A DNA stretch of 64,000 nt from Rhodanobacter sp. C01. Lineage in GTDB: Bacteria; Pseudomonadota; Gammaproteobacteria; Xanthomonadales; Rhodanobacteraceae. Below the pieces are notes generated by a model. That model was not told the DNA's origin. It was given only the letters and a program-made list of their open reading frames with translations, and did no database searches. This document shows positions 1 to 11,007 of the stretch, piece by piece; the stretch's first letter is position 1, and every line of letters starts with the position of its first letter. Location: assembly GCF_002001045.1 (NCBI RefSeq), contig NZ_MUNR01000012.1:186001-250000 (forward strand). Reading direction: 5' to 3'. The translations under genes and the position numbers were made by a program.

Positions 1-348
1 CATCCGTTCTCCACTTTCGATTCGCTGGCCCTAAACGGCAATGCGCTGTACGGGATCAATGAGGACTCGCAGGTCTGGTCGTTCGACAAGAGCAGCGGCA
101 CCGACGCCTGGAAGAACGACGATCTGAAGTACCGGTGGCTCACTGGGCCCGCCGTGCAGGGCAATTACGTCGTGGTCGGCGACATGTACGGATTCGTGCA
201 CTGGCTGCAGAGCAGCGACGGTGCACTCGCTGGCCGCCAGCGCTTGTCGAAGAAAGCGATTCGCGCCCAGCCGCTGGCCGTGGGCGACATCGTCTATGTC
301 GAGGACGTGAAGGGCCACATCGGCGCCTATCGTCTTTCGGCCCAATGA
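1..348 (+). CDS. bamB: Outer-membrane assembly factor BamB, C-terminal part
   Basis: This is the last 115 codons of a gene whose start lies outside the window. The frame is open from base 1 and ends with TGA at 346-348. The product shows beta-propeller repeat signatures (ALYGINEDSQVWSFD, VVVGDMYGFVHWL, DIVYVEDVKGHIGAY), each a PQQ-like blade strand set. BamB is a lipoprotein scaffold of the BAM complex that inserts beta-barrel proteins into the outer membrane. The der gene follows 34 nt downstream on the same strand, and bamB-der is a conserved neighbour pair in many gammaproteobacteria, which supports the call. The signal peptide and lipobox cannot be seen. Confidence 0.88.
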   Translation, partial: HPFSTFDSLALNGNALYGINEDSQVWSFDKSSGTDAWKNDDLKYRWLTGPAVQGNYVVVGDMYGFVHWLQSSDGALAGRQRLSKKAIRAQPLAVGDIVYVEDVKGHIGAYRLSAQ

Positions 349-382
349 TCGCTGCGTCGATCGCAAGGAATCATGCTTTCTC

Positions 383-1786
383 ATGTTGCCCGTCGTCGCC
401 CTGGTCGGTCGTCCCAATGTCGGTAAGTCGACCCTCTTCAACGTACTGACGCGCAGCCGTGACGCCTTGGTGGCTGACATGCCGGGCGTCACCCGCGACC
501 GCCACTACGGTGTCTGCCGTACTGGCGAGCGTCCCTTCGTGGTGGTCGATACCGGCGGTCTGTCCGGTGTCGAGGAGGCGATGGATGTCCTGACCGCGAA
601 ACAGGTACGCCTCGCGATCGAAGAAGCGAACGTGCTGGTGTTCGTGGTCGATGCCCGGGATGGCCTGCTGCCGCAGGACTACGTCATCCTCAACGAGCTG
701 CGGCGCAGCGGCAAGACCATCATCGCGGCGGTCAACAAGACTGACGGGTTGGAAGAAGAGGCCGTACTGGCGGAGTTTTCCGCCTTCGGCGTCGGCAAGA
801 TCCTACCTTTGTCGGCCGCGCACAATCGCGGCACGGCCGACCTGATTGCGATGGTTCTGCCGTTGCTGCCGGCCGACGAGGAGAGCACGACTGAGGCGGA
901 GGGTGAGGATGGCAGCATCCGCGTTGCCATCGTCGGTCGCCCGAATGCCGGCAAGTCGACGCTGATCAATCGCCTGCTTGGTGAGGAACGGCTGATCGTT
1001 TCTGACGTCGCTGGTACCACCCGCGATCCGATTCGCGTGCCGCTTGAACGCGACGGCAAGCGTTACACGCTGATCGACACCGCCGGCATCCGTCGCAAGG
1101 CGCGAGTCGAGGAAGCCGTCGAGAAATTCAGTGTCATCAAGACGCTGCAGTCGATTGCCGCCGCCCAGGTTGTGGTGGTGATGATCGATGCCCGCGAGAA
1201 CCTGGCCGACCAGGATCTGACCCTGATCGGTTACGCGATGGACGAGGGCAGGGCGCTGGTGATCGCCATCAACAAGTGGGATGGCCTGGACCAGTATCAG
1301 CGCGACGAGTGCATGCGTGCGCTGGATCGCCGACTGACGTTCGTCGATTGGGCCAAGCAGGTGCATATCTCGGCACTGCATGGTTCAGGGCTGCGGGAGC
1401 TGATGCGCGCCGTGGTACGTGCACATGCGTCGGCGACCAAGGTGTTGGTATCTTCCGACCTCACCAAGACGCTGGAAAAGGCCTACGAAAGCTACCAGCC
1501 ACCATTGGTGCATGGCCATTCGCCGAAGCTGCGCTTCGCGCATCCGGGCGGCAACAACCCGCCAACCATCGTGATCCACGGCACCCGCACAAAGCATATT
1601 GCACCTGCGTATCAGCGCTATCTGGAAAACTTCTTCCGCAAGCGCTACAAGCTGGAAGGAACCCCGGTCCGCATTGCCTTCCGCGAAGGCGAAAACCCGT
1701 ATGCGGGTCGCAAGAAGGTGTTGACCAAGGAGCAGGAGCAAAAGGCCCGGCGCCGGGTCAGCGACCTGATCAAGCGTACGCGCTGA
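383..1786 (+). CDS. der: Ribosome-assembly GTPase Der (EngA)
   Basis: The 467-residue product has two tandem GTPase domains, the hallmark of Der. The first has a P-loop GRPNVGKS at residues 9-16, DTGG at 56-59 and NKTD at 118-121. The second has GRPNAGKS at 185-192, DTAG at 232-235 and NKWD at 297-300. The remainder is the KH-like RNA-binding domain and a basic tail. Der binds the 50S subunit and is needed for its late maturation. Length matches the family. The ATG at 383 is chosen because the P-loop then starts at residue 9; the ATG at 373 is out of frame. No strong ribosome binding site precedes it. Confidence 0.97.
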   Translation: MLPVVALVGRPNVGKSTLFNVLTRSRDALVADMPGVTRDRHYGVCRTGERPFVVVDTGGLSGVEEAMDVLTAKQVRLAIEEANVLVFVVDARDGLLPQDYVILNELRRSGKTIIAAVNKTDGLEEEAVLAEFSAFGVGKILPLSAAHNRGTADLIAMVLPLLPADEESTTEAEGEDGSIRVAIVGRPNAGKSTLINRLLGEERLIVSDVAGTTRDPIRVPLERDGKRYTLIDTAGIRRKARVEEAVEKFSVIKTLQSIAAAQVVVVMIDARENLADQDLTLIGYAMDEGRALVIAINKWDGLDQYQRDECMRALDRRLTFVDWAKQVHISALHGSGLRELMRAVVRAHASATKVLVSSDLTKTLEKAYESYQPPLVHGHSPKLRFAHPGGNNPPTIVIHGTRTKHIAPAYQRYLENFFRKRYKLEGTPVRIAFREGENPYAGRKKVLTKEQEQKARRRVSDLIKRTR

Positions 1787-1824
1787 TTCGTCGGCAGTCC
1801 CGTATCTCGTATTAGGCTACGCGA

Positions 1825-2994
1825 ATGAGCGAGCCCCTGAACCGCGAATCATGGCTGGACGAACTGCGCTGTCGTGTGCCCGAAATTACTCCGGCCGAGG
1901 CGTTGGCACGGCAGACCCGTGGCGCCCTGTTGATCGATGTACGCGAAGACGCTGAACGTGTCACGGGCACACCGGCCAATGCCTTGGGCCTGTCGCGTGG
2001 CTTCCTCGAACTGCGGATCGAGCAGCTTGAAACGGATCGCAATCGCCCACTGCTAATGCTGTGCGGCAGCGGTCAGCGCTCGCTGCTCGCCGCCGAGGCA
2101 TTGCAGCGTATGGGTTACCGCCAAGTGTGCTCAGTGGCCGGCGGATTCAACCGCTGGAAGGCTGAGGGTCTGCCGATATCCAGCGGTGCGCTGGATACGG
2201 ATGCCACCGAACGCTACGCGCGCCAGTTGCGCCTGCCGCAGGTGGGCGAAGCGGGGCAGGCCAGACTGGCAGCGGCGAAGGTGGTGCTGCTCGGTGCTGG
2301 CGGCCTCGGCGCCCCGGCGGCGCTGTATCTGGCGGCTGCCGGCGTGGGCCAGCTCACCCTGATCGATGACGACAAGGTCGAGCGCTCCAACCTGCATCGC
2401 CAGATCGTCCACGCCGATGCCCGCGTCGGCATGGCCAAGACCGAGTCGGCACGGATCGCGCTGCAGGCGCTCAATCCACGCATCCGCATCGAAACCCGCA
2501 CCGAGCGGCTGCAGCCCGATAGCGTCGAACGGCTGCTCGCGGGTCATGACGTGCTGATCGATGGTGCCGACAATTTTCCGGCGCGCTATCTGCTGGCTGC
2601 GGCATCAATCCGATTGAAACTGCCGATGGTGTACGGCGCTGTCGAGCGTTTCACTGGCCAGCTCAGCGTATTCGATCCGCGCCGCGACGACTCGCCGTGT
2701 TACCGCTGCCTGTTCCCCGAACCGCCCGCGGCCGCCGATGCGCCGAATTGCAGCGAGGCCGGTGTGCTCGGTGTGCTGCCCGGCATCGTCGGGCTGCTGC
2801 AGGCAACCGAGGCATTGAAGCTGATACTTGGCCTGGGCGAGCCTCTGGTCGGTCGCCTGCTGAGTTTCGATGCGCTCGGCATGCACTTTCGCGAGACGCG
2901 CCTGCCACGGGACCCGACCTGTCCGGGCTGCGCCGCTGACGCCCCCTTCATGGGATATCAGCGGATCGCCGGGCTTTGCTCGGCGGCGGGTTAG
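1825..2994 (+). CDS. Rhodanese-E1 fusion (MoeB/ThiF-type adenylyltransferase)
   Basis: The 389-residue protein joins an N-terminal rhodanese domain (about 20-115) to a MoeB/ThiF E1-like adenylyltransferase (about 125-375). The rhodanese loop is intact, with Cys80 in the pattern CGSGQRS. The E1 part has the nucleotide loop GAGGLG at 157-162, a SNLHRQ motif and two CxxC zinc pairs (CYRC and CPGC). MoeB/ThiF enzymes adenylate the C-terminal Gly-Gly of a small sulfur carrier; a rhodanese can then supply the sulfur. The carrier could be MoaD or ThiS. A second E1-rhodanese protein, with the reverse domain order, lies at 39067-40635 in the molybdenum island, so this copy may serve another carrier. 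It starts 38 nt after der and converges with the next gene. Confidence 0.85.
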   Translation: MSEPLNRESWLDELRCRVPEITPAEALARQTRGALLIDVREDAERVTGTPANALGLSRGFLELRIEQLETDRNRPLLMLCGSGQRSLLAAEALQRMGYRQVCSVAGGFNRWKAEGLPISSGALDTDATERYARQLRLPQVGEAGQARLAAAKVVLLGAGGLGAPAALYLAAAGVGQLTLIDDDKVERSNLHRQIVHADARVGMAKTESARIALQALNPRIRIETRTERLQPDSVERLLAGHDVLIDGADNFPARYLLAAASIRLKLPMVYGAVERFTGQLSVFDPRRDDSPCYRCLFPEPPAAADAPNCSEAGVLGVLPGIVGLLQATEALKLILGLGEPLVGRLLSFDALGMHFRETRLPRDPTCPGCAADAPFMGYQRIAGLCSAAG

Positions 2995-3560
2995 CGCAGG
3001 TCGTCCGGCACCAGCGCATACACCGCCGCATCGCGCGGTTGCTCATGCACCCATAGACGATGGCGTGCAATTCCTTCGAACCTTGCTCCCGCCTTTTCAG
3101 CCGTGCGTCTGCTTGGATGATTGTCAGGCTGGATGATGATCTCGATCCGGATCAGGCCCAGTTGTTCGAATCCGAAGCGCGCCACCAGCACAGCTGCTGC
3201 CGCGGCAATGCCTTCGCGCTGACGCGACTGGCGAACCCAGTAGCCGAGATTGGCGCTGCGATGCAGTCGATCAAGTTGATTGAGGCCGGTACCACCCAGC
3301 AGCTGGCCAGTTGATGCGTCGAAAATCGGAAACGCAAAATGCTCGCCCGTGTGCAAGCCGGCCCGGCAATGCTCCACCCAGGCAGTCGCATCGTCGTGTC
3401 CATACTCCGCGCGGCACCAAGGCAACCACTGACCGACACTGGGTACCGACTCACGGACGGCGCGATATAGCTCGGCAGCATCGTGGTCCGCCCACGGGCG
3501 CAGTCGGAGCCGTCCGTCGGTGAGCTCCAGCGCGGGCAGGGAAGTCTCGGGTGTGTCCAT
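2991..3560 (-). CDS. GNAT N-acetyltransferase, RimJ/RimL type
   Basis: The 189-residue product fits the RimJ/RimL branch of GNAT acetyltransferases, which transfer acetyl from acetyl-CoA to ribosomal proteins or small amines. Visible features are the N-terminal strand pattern [11 protein letters not shown], the acetyl-CoA loop region around [11 protein letters not shown] and the late motif [17 protein letters not shown] typical of the family. The substrate cannot be told. Its stop overlaps the stop of the convergent rhodanese-E1 gene by 4 nt, so the two share no room for a terminator. Its start is 67 nt from the folD start on the other strand, giving a divergent promoter region. Confidence 0.85.
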   Translation of the reverse strand: MDTPETSLPALELTDGRLRLRPWADHDAAELYRAVRESVPSVGQWLPWCRAEYGHDDATAWVEHCRAGLHTGEHFAFPIFDASTGQLLGGTGLNQLDRLHRSANLGYWVRQSRQREGIAAAAAVLVARFGFEQLGLIRIEIIIQPDNHPSRRTAEKAGARFEGIARHRLWVHEQPRDAAVYALVPDDLR

Positions 3561-3572
3561 GTGAGCCGGAGT

Positions 3573-3601
3573 TTGTGCGCGTCATGTGGAGCCGCGATAA
3601 T
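3573..3601 (+). promoter_or_regulatory. Sigma-70-type promoter for folD
   Basis: A TTGTGC box at 3573-3578 and a GATAAT box at 3596-3601 are separated by exactly 17 nt. Transcription would start about 18-20 nt before the folD ATG at 3627. Placement in the divergent gap supports the call; no experiment is available. Confidence 0.6.
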
Positions 3602-3626
3602 GGGCAACTTCCTGCCAGGCATCAAC

Positions 3627-4496
3627 ATGAGCGCACGCATCCTCGACGGCAAACGCATCGCACAGGAGTTGCTGGAGCGCTTGCGCCTGCGCGTCGCTGA
3701 TCGCGTGGCGCGTGGCCTCGCCGAGCCCGGACTGGCGGTAGTGCTGGTGGGCGACAATGCCGCCTCGTCGGTTTATGTGCGCAACAAGCGCAAGGCCTGT
3801 CACCAGGTCGGCTTTCGCTCGTTCGATTATGACCTGCCGTCAAGCACCACACAGGCCGAGCTGTTCGCCCTGATCGACCGCCTCAATGCGGATCCGGCCG
3901 TGCACGGCATCCTGGTGCAATCGCCGTTGCCGGAACACATCGACGAGGACGCGCTGGTCGATCGCATCAATCCCGACAAGGACGTGGACGGCTTCCAGGC
4001 AGTCAACGTGGGGCGTCTTGCGCTGCGTCGCTTCGGCCTGCGTCCGTGCACACCCAAGGGCGTGATGACCCTGCTCGGACATACCGATCGTCCGGTGCGC
4101 GGCCAGCATGCCGTAGTGGTCGGCGTGTCCAACCACGTCGGCCGTCCGCTGGTGCTGGAGTTGATGATCGCCGGCTGCACCACCACCTGCTGCCATCGCT
4201 TCACCCGCGATCTGGAAAGCTTCGTGCGCCAGGCCGATATCCTGGTCGTGGCCGTCGGCAAACCGGGTCTGGTCAAGGGCGAATGGATCAAGCCGGGTGC
4301 GGTGGTAATCGACGTAGGCATCAACCGCCTCGACGATGGCCGACTGGTCGGTGATGTGGATTTCGAGGCGGCAGCAGCGCAGGCCAGCTGGATCACGCCC
4401 GTCCCAGGCGGCGTCGGCCCGATGACCGTGGCCACCTTGATGGAAAACACCCTGGAAGCCGCTGACGCGCGTCCCACGCCACACAAAGTCGCCTGA
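3627..4496 (+). CDS. folD: Bifunctional methylenetetrahydrofolate dehydrogenase/cyclohydrolase FolD
   Basis: The 289-residue cytosolic enzyme interconverts 5,10-methylene- and 10-formyl-tetrahydrofolate in one-carbon metabolism. Lys54 in YVRNKRKAC is the expected catalytic lysine, and the conserved PLPEHID, KDVDGF and PGGVGPMT motifs are present. The start at 3627 gives the family's usual length (E. coli FolD is 288 residues) and follows the promoter boxes. An in-frame ATG at 3600 overlaps the -10 box and would add nine residues, so it is less likely. The reading frame stays open further upstream to 3483, but that part has no family similarity. Confidence 0.96.
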   Translation: MSARILDGKRIAQELLERLRLRVADRVARGLAEPGLAVVLVGDNAASSVYVRNKRKACHQVGFRSFDYDLPSSTTQAELFALIDRLNADPAVHGILVQSPLPEHIDEDALVDRINPDKDVDGFQAVNVGRLALRRFGLRPCTPKGVMTLLGHTDRPVRGQHAVVVGVSNHVGRPLVLELMIAGCTTTCCHRFTRDLESFVRQADILVVAVGKPGLVKGEWIKPGAVVIDVGINRLDDGRLVGDVDFEAAAAQASWITPVPGGVGPMTVATLMENTLEAADARPTPHKVA

Positions 4497-4546
4497 TCCA
4501 CCGGCAGCGTTCAGCCAACATCTGGCGAGCATCATGGCGAGGCGCG

Positions 4547-6036
<1,490 letters not shown>

Positions 6037-6041
6037 CTGAC

Positions 6042-6071
6042 GCGCCGGCCTGATGGCCGGCGCCTTGTTTT
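6042..6071 (+). terminator. Intrinsic terminator after guaB
   Basis: A perfect 9-bp GC-rich stem (6042-6050 with 6055-6063) encloses a TGAT loop and is followed by CTTGTTTT. It begins 5 nt after the guaB stop codon. Confidence 0.85.
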
Positions 6072-6162
6072 ACAGGTAGCGACCCGGGCAGCCGGTGTTG
6101 CGTGTTCCTTCAAGATCAAAGGCACCGATGTGGCCGAGTGGCCACGCGGCGAAACCGGACCG

Positions 6163-7740
6163 ATGACCAATATCCATAGCGACAAGATCCTGATCCTCGA
6201 TTTCGGCGCGCAGTACACGCAGCTGATCGCACGCCGCATCCGCGAGCTTGGCGTATATTGCGAAATCTGGGCGTGGGACCACGAGCCGGCCGAAATCGCC
6301 GCGTTCGGCGCAAAGGGCATCATCCTCTCGGGTGGCCCGGAATCGACCACGCTCGAAGGCGCACCGAAAGCGCCGCAGCAGGTGTTCGACTCCGGCGTGC
6401 CGATCCTCGGCATCTGCTACGGCATGCAGACGATGGCCGCCCAGCTCGGGGGCGCCACCGAGGCTGCCGATGCGCGCGAGTTCGGTCACGCCGAAGTCGA
6501 TATCGTGGCGACGAGCCGTCTGTTCGATAAACTCAGTGATCATGCCGGTGCGCACAAGCTCGACGTCTGGATGAGCCACGGCGACCATGTCGCCAAGGCG
6601 CCCCCTGGCTTCGCGATCACCGGCACCACCGACCGCATCCCGGTCGCGGTGATGGAGAACGAGGCCAAGCGCTGGTATGGCGTGCAGTTCCATCCGGAAG
6701 TAACGCACACGAAGCAGGGCGGGGCGCTGCTCAAGCGCTTCATCGCCGAAATCTGCGGCTGCGCCACGTTGTGGACCGCCGCCAACATCATCGACGACCA
6801 GATCGTCCGCGTGCGCGAACTGGTCGGCGACGACCATGTCCTGCTGGGGCTGTCCGGTGGTGTCGATTCCTCGGTGGTCGCCGCGCTGCTGCACAAGGCG
6901 ATCGGCGACCGGCTGACCTGCGTCTTCGTCGATACCGGCCTGCTGCGCTGGCAGGAAGGCGACCAGGTGATGGCCACCATGGCCGAGCACATGGGCGTCA
7001 AGGTCATCCGCGTCAACGCCGCGGACCGCTACTTCAAGGCACTCGAAGGCGTGGCCGACCCGGAAGCCAAGCGCAAGATCATCGGCGGCCTGTTCGTGGA
7101 GATCTTCGACGAGGAGTCGGGCAAGATCGCCGCCGACGGCAGCAAGGTGAAGTGGCTGGCGCAGGGCACCATCTATCCCGACGTGATCGAGTCGGCCGGC
7201 AGCAAGACCGGCAAGGCGCACGTCATCAAGAGCCACCACAACGTTGGCGGCCTGCCGGCGCACATGAAGCTCAAGCTGGTCGAGCCGCTGCGCGAACTGT
7301 TCAAGGACGAGGTGCGCCGCATCGGCGTGGAACTCGGCCTGCCGCGCGCGATGGTCTACCGCCATCCGTTCCCGGGTCCGGGCCTGGGTGTGCGCATCCT
7401 TGGGGAAGTGAAGCGCGAGTACGCCGACCTGCTGGCCCAGGCCGATGCGATCTTCATCGACGAACTGCGCAAGGCCGATCTGTACGACAAGACCAGCCAG
7501 GCGTTCGCAGTGTTCCTGCCGGTCAAATCGGTCGGCGTGGTCGGCGATGCGCGCGCCTACGAGTGGGTGATCGCGCTGCGCGCCGTGGAGACTATCGACT
7601 TCATGACCGCGCACTGGGCACACCTGCCGTACGAGTTTCTCGGCAAGGTTTCAAATAGAATTATCAATGAGTTACGTGGTATTTCTCGTGTCGTTTATGA
7701 CATAAGCGGCAAGCCACCCGCCACGATCGAGTGGGAATAA
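6163..7740 (+). CDS. guaA: GMP synthase (glutamine-hydrolysing)
   Basis: The 525-residue enzyme makes GMP from XMP using ATP and glutamine. The N-terminal class I amidotransferase has nucleophile Cys85 in GICYGMQ and the FHPEVTHT His/Glu pair. The ATP pyrophosphatase domain has the PP-loop LSGGVDSSV, and the C-terminal dimerisation domain ends in the family motif [12 protein letters not shown]. The ATG at 6163 gives exactly the length of the E. coli enzyme. An in-frame codon at 6130 would add eleven residues without family similarity. A long perfect hairpin lies 21 nt after the stop. Confidence 0.97.
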   Translation: MTNIHSDKILILDFGAQYTQLIARRIRELGVYCEIWAWDHEPAEIAAFGAKGIILSGGPESTTLEGAPKAPQQVFDSGVPILGICYGMQTMAAQLGGATEAADAREFGHAEVDIVATSRLFDKLSDHAGAHKLDVWMSHGDHVAKAPPGFAITGTTDRIPVAVMENEAKRWYGVQFHPEVTHTKQGGALLKRFIAEICGCATLWTAANIIDDQIVRVRELVGDDHVLLGLSGGVDSSVVAALLHKAIGDRLTCVFVDTGLLRWQEGDQVMATMAEHMGVKVIRVNAADRYFKALEGVADPEAKRKIIGGLFVEIFDEESGKIAADGSKVKWLAQGTIYPDVIESAGSKTGKAHVIKSHHNVGGLPAHMKLKLVEPLRELFKDEVRRIGVELGLPRAMVYRHPFPGPGLGVRILGEVKREYADLLAQADAIFIDELRKADLYDKTSQAFAVFLPVKSVGVVGDARAYEWVIALRAVETIDFMTAHWAHLPYEFLGKVSNRIINELRGISRVVYDISGKPPATIEWE

Positions 7741-7761
7741 CAGAATCAATGACTTGCATGC

Positions 7762-7798
7762 ACACGAGAAAGCCGGCGAGTTGCCGGCTTTCTCGTGT
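7762..7798 (+). terminator. Long perfect hairpin after guaA
   Basis: Two 16-nt arms (7762-7777 and 7783-7798) are perfectly complementary around a 5-nt loop. Within them AAAGCCGGC / GCCGGCTTT forms an A-tract, GC stem and T-tract unit, so it should work as an intrinsic terminator for guaA and could act on both strands. Confidence 0.8.
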
Positions 7799-7809
7799 AA
7801 AGACAATAA

Positions 7810-8307
<498 letters not shown>

Positions 8308-8316
8308 GTCGCGCCG

Positions 8317-9156
8317 TTACAAAAAGGCCAGCGCCTGCGCACAGGATTGTTCGACCTTTAGGCTCAGCAGGGGATCGGCGCGGGTATGCCCGATGTTCAC
8401 TGCAGCGATCGGCTTGCCGGCCCGCGCCGCAGCATTCGCAAAACGGTAGCCGGAATACACCATCAGCGACGAACCAACGACCAGCATTGCATCGGCATCA
8501 TGCAGTGCCTGCATGCCGGCATCCACACGTTCGCGTGGCACGTTTTCCCCGAAGAACACCACGTCCGGCTTCAACATGCCGGTGCAACGCAGGCAGCGCG
8601 GCACCTGGAAGCTGGAGAAATCCTGTTCCTCCAGATCCGCGTCACCGTCCGGCGCATCCGTTGCATTGAGATCCGCCCAGGCTGCATTCAATCGCAACAA
8701 CTCAGTCTGGAAATCCCTACGTGGCGTGCGTTGTTCGCAGGCCAGACAACGCACCTGATCCAGTCGTCCGTGCAAGTCGACCACGTTTTCGCTGCCGGCC
8801 GCTTGATGCAGCCGATCGACGTTCTGGGTCAGCAACAGGGTCAGCTTGTCTCGTTGTTCCAGCCGGGCGAGTGCGTGATGGGTCTCATTCGGCTGCGCCC
8901 GCCCGAAGCGTCGCCAGCCAATCAGGCTGCGTGCCCAGTAGCGCTGGCGCGTTGCGAGTTCGCCGACGAAGGCCTGATAGGTCACTGGCTGCGGGCGCTT
9001 CCAGCCACCCTTGACGTCGCGGTAATCGGGAATGCCCGAATCCGTGCTGCAGCCTGCACCGGTCAACACGAACAGACGCCGGTGTGCCGCCACGAATTCG
9101 GACAGCGCCGTCGTATTCGGTTGTACCTCGATCAGCTGGGATGAAAGGCCTGACAT
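8317..9156 (-). CDS. Sir2-family NAD-dependent protein deacylase
   Basis: The 279-residue sirtuin has the NAD-binding GAGCSTDSGIPDYR segment at about 33-46, the TQNVD motif at 110-114 and the catalytic His129 in DLHG. The structural zinc is held by Cys137/Cys140 and Cys188/Cys191. Spacing of the two cysteine pairs and the GIPDYR variant fit the class II (SIRT4-like) branch. It would remove acyl groups from lysines, producing nicotinamide and O-acyl-ADP-ribose; substrates are unknown. No good ribosome binding site precedes the ATG, and no alternative methionine is available nearby. Confidence 0.92.
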   Translation of the reverse strand: MSGLSSQLIEVQPNTTALSEFVAAHRRLFVLTGAGCSTDSGIPDYRDVKGGWKRPQPVTYQAFVGELATRQRYWARSLIGWRRFGRAQPNETHHALARLEQRDKLTLLLTQNVDRLHQAAGSENVVDLHGRLDQVRCLACEQRTPRRDFQTELLRLNAAWADLNATDAPDGDADLEEQDFSSFQVPRCLRCTGMLKPDVVFFGENVPRERVDAGMQALHDADAMLVVGSSLMVYSGYRFANAAARAGKPIAAVNIGHTRADPLLSLKVEQSCAQALAFL

Positions 9157-9198
9157 GTTGCTGTTATGGCATCCGTTGGCATGGATTGCCAGAGGAGA

Positions 9199-9738
9199 TC
9201 ATGGTGCAGTAGCGAGCCGCCCCGTGTTCCGACCAACCAGTTGCAGCCGCAGGCCCCACGGCGCCACGAAGTTCACCACCGTCTGACCTGCATGCGGACC
9301 AGACGTCGCGGTCACGGGTGAGCCGATCACGCGGACACCTTCATGTCGCAACCATCGGTCGCCATGCGTGACGTCGTCAGCGAAGAGCGGGATCGGTTCG
9401 TTGTCATGCTTCGCTGAATATCGCGAAGCGGAGATGTTGTTCACGCCGTGATTGTCGAACAGCTCGACGACATTCCCGGAGTCGCACAGCAGAAGTCGGG
9501 ATGAGGGCAGACCAGCATGTCGGGATCCTGCCTCGGATGCCGTTGCATTCGCGCTGATCGGGCCGATCGGCTCGCAGTCCAGGACGTTGCGGAAAAACGC
9601 CGTGGCCTGCACCAGGTCGGGTACGCCGATGCTCACATAGTCGCTGTCATGAGTGCCTGCGGCGCGACCACTGAAAGGCAGACTGGTCATCACCAGCAGC
9701 AGGCTGCCACCAAACATCGAAAGAAGGGACTTCCGCAT
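9199..9738 (-). CDS. Secreted VOC/glyoxalase-fold protein
   Basis: The 179-residue product starts with a clear signal peptide (two basic residues, a hydrophobic stretch SLLLVMTSL, probable cleavage near GRAAG at 24-28). The mature part is a single vicinal-oxygen-chelate domain: YVSIGVPDLVQATAFF at its start and the late strand VVNFVAPWGLRLQLV. VOC domains bind metals or act as dioxygenases, lyases or resistance proteins. An exported one is less common and its substrate is unknown. It is separated from the sirtuin by 42 nt on the same strand and may be co-transcribed with it. Confidence 0.75.
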   Translation of the reverse strand: MRKSLLSMFGGSLLLVMTSLPFSGRAAGTHDSDYVSIGVPDLVQATAFFRNVLDCEPIGPISANATASEAGSRHAGLPSSRLLLCDSGNVVELFDNHGVNNISASRYSAKHDNEPIPLFADDVTHGDRWLRHEGVRVIGSPVTATSGPHAGQTVVNFVAPWGLRLQLVGRNTGRLATAP

Positions 9739-10420
9739 GACACAGCACCAGTAACCGCACTGGTGGGCAATATGGGTCTGGCGAGTCGCGGCGGAAGTGT
9801 CGTTGGACGACCACGCCGTTTCCCTGTGCGAACAATCACGGCTGCGTCAACCCAAACGACTGATGCCCCGTTGATCGTTCTTCTCATAGAGACAGAGCGA
9901 TCACATGATGACGCTTTGGCCATGCGGTCGCGATCCCCATATTCGCTTTGAACCCCATATGGTTGCTCGCTGTCTGATGACAGCTATGGCTCCGATCACC
10001 CACCTTGCCCCAGGATTGCCAGGATGAAGCGTCATCTCAATTCACTGTTGCAACGCAAACGCACCGAATTCGAAGGTGCCAGAGACATGAAGCACTCGCC
10101 GCAATTCGACGCTGCCGGTGAAGCGGTCATCATCTCCTTGAAAGATGGCTATGACTGGTTGGCCATGATCAAGAGTGCACAGGCGTCAGTTCGATCGCAT
10201 TGAATGTGATTCCCCGGATCACGGCGGAGTAGGCCGCGCGAGCGTCCCGTGCGACGTGAATTCGGTGGCAAATGGCGCCTGCGCTGAGTAGGCTGGTGCC
10301 CGCCAATGGGCAACTTCAGTCGCAGTTATGTTGCAACCCCCTTTGAGGGTGCAGTAGTGACGCAGGAGCCCGAATCATGCAGTTATCTTGCGATGTGCGC
10401 CCACCAAGCGCAGGTTTCCG
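9739..10420. other. Sparse region between VOC gene and lipocalin gene
   Basis: About 680 bases hold no gene with recognisable family features. The only coding candidate is a 59-codon frame at 10024-10203, listed separately. The rest shows short frames on both strands without family similarity, and no clear hairpin terminator or repeat was found. It presumably carries the promoter of the minus-strand VOC gene. Confidence 0.5.
10024..10203 (+). CDS. Possible small protein, 59 residues
   Basis: An ATG at 10024 opens a 59-codon frame ending in TGA at 10201-10203. The predicted product begins MKRHLNSLLQRKRTEFEG and is basic at the start, then mixed. It has no membrane segment, cysteine or motif I recognise. 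A CCAGG precedes the ATG but sits too close to be a convincing ribosome binding site. It lies alone in a gap, so it may be a real orphan gene or chance. Confidence 0.3.
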   Translation: MKRHLNSLLQRKRTEFEGARDMKHSPQFDAAGEAVIISLKDGYDWLAMIKSAQASVRSH

Positions 10421-10966
10421 CTACTTGGCGGTTTCAGGCCATGCCTGAGGCACCTTGCGGAGGTCGGCGAGCGAATAGCCCAGCTGCTGCACGCGTGCAA
10501 CCAGTGCGGCGTAGTCCGTCTGCGGAATGCTCGGGGTGCGCGCCATGACCCAGACATAGTCGCGCTTGTCGCGGGCAACGATGGTCTGGCTGTAGTCATC
10601 CTTCAGATACGCCACGATGTATTGCGCCTTGATCGGCCAGAACACCTGCACGCCCCACACGGCGTTGCCGCTGCCCGTATTCACGAAGCCGGTGGAATGG
10701 ATCGCCTTTACCGGGCTGTCGAACGAGCCGTTGCGAAAGCGGAATGCGGTGTACACATTTCCGTCTGGTCGCAGTTTGTACGTCTCGACCGCATTGGAGG
10801 CATTCTTTTCGAAACGCGTCGGGATGGTTGCGATCACGTACCACTTGCCCATGAAGCGCGGCAGGTCGACATGCGCGACGGGTTTGATCGGTGGTAGATC
10901 GTTGGCGTAACTGCTGCTGGCCAGCACGAGGCCGCAGGCCAGCATGAGTGCTTTTTGCAGGTACAT
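10421..10966 (-). CDS. blc: Bacterial lipocalin (Blc-like)
   Basis: The 181-residue protein has a signal peptide (cleavage near SSSYA at 18-22) and the lipocalin signature FMGKWYVIATIPTRFE, with the GxW motif at the first strand. The late motif region DYVWVMARTPSI is also typical. No lipobox cysteine is obvious, so it looks periplasmic rather than lipid-anchored. Blc proteins bind fatty acids and lysophospholipids. It is the last gene of the minus-strand lipid locus, 41 nt after the preceding methyltransferase gene, which fits a role in handling modified acyl chains. The ATG at 10966 follows a CGGAG ribosome binding site; the frame remains open upstream but that part overlaps another gene. 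Confidence 0.88.
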   Translation of the reverse strand: MYLQKALMLACGLVLASSSYANDLPPIKPVAHVDLPRFMGKWYVIATIPTRFEKNASNAVETYKLRPDGNVYTAFRFRNGSFDSPVKAIHSTGFVNTGSGNAVWGVQVFWPIKAQYIVAYLKDDYSQTIVARDKRDYVWVMARTPSIPQTDYAALVARVQQLGYSLADLRKVPQAWPETAK

Positions 10967-11007
10967 GCGGTGACTCCGATGTGTGGAAATGAAGATGGCG
11001 AGAGCCA

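Noticed and set aside
6130..6162. Possible tRNA-like GGCCGAGTGGCC segment upstream of guaA
   Set aside because: No acceptor stem, anticodon arm or T-loop can be formed around it; it is the guaA leader.
6070..7623. 517-codon frame antisense to guaA
   Set aside because: Same cause: guaA on the other strand has complete catalytic motifs, and the antisense product has none.
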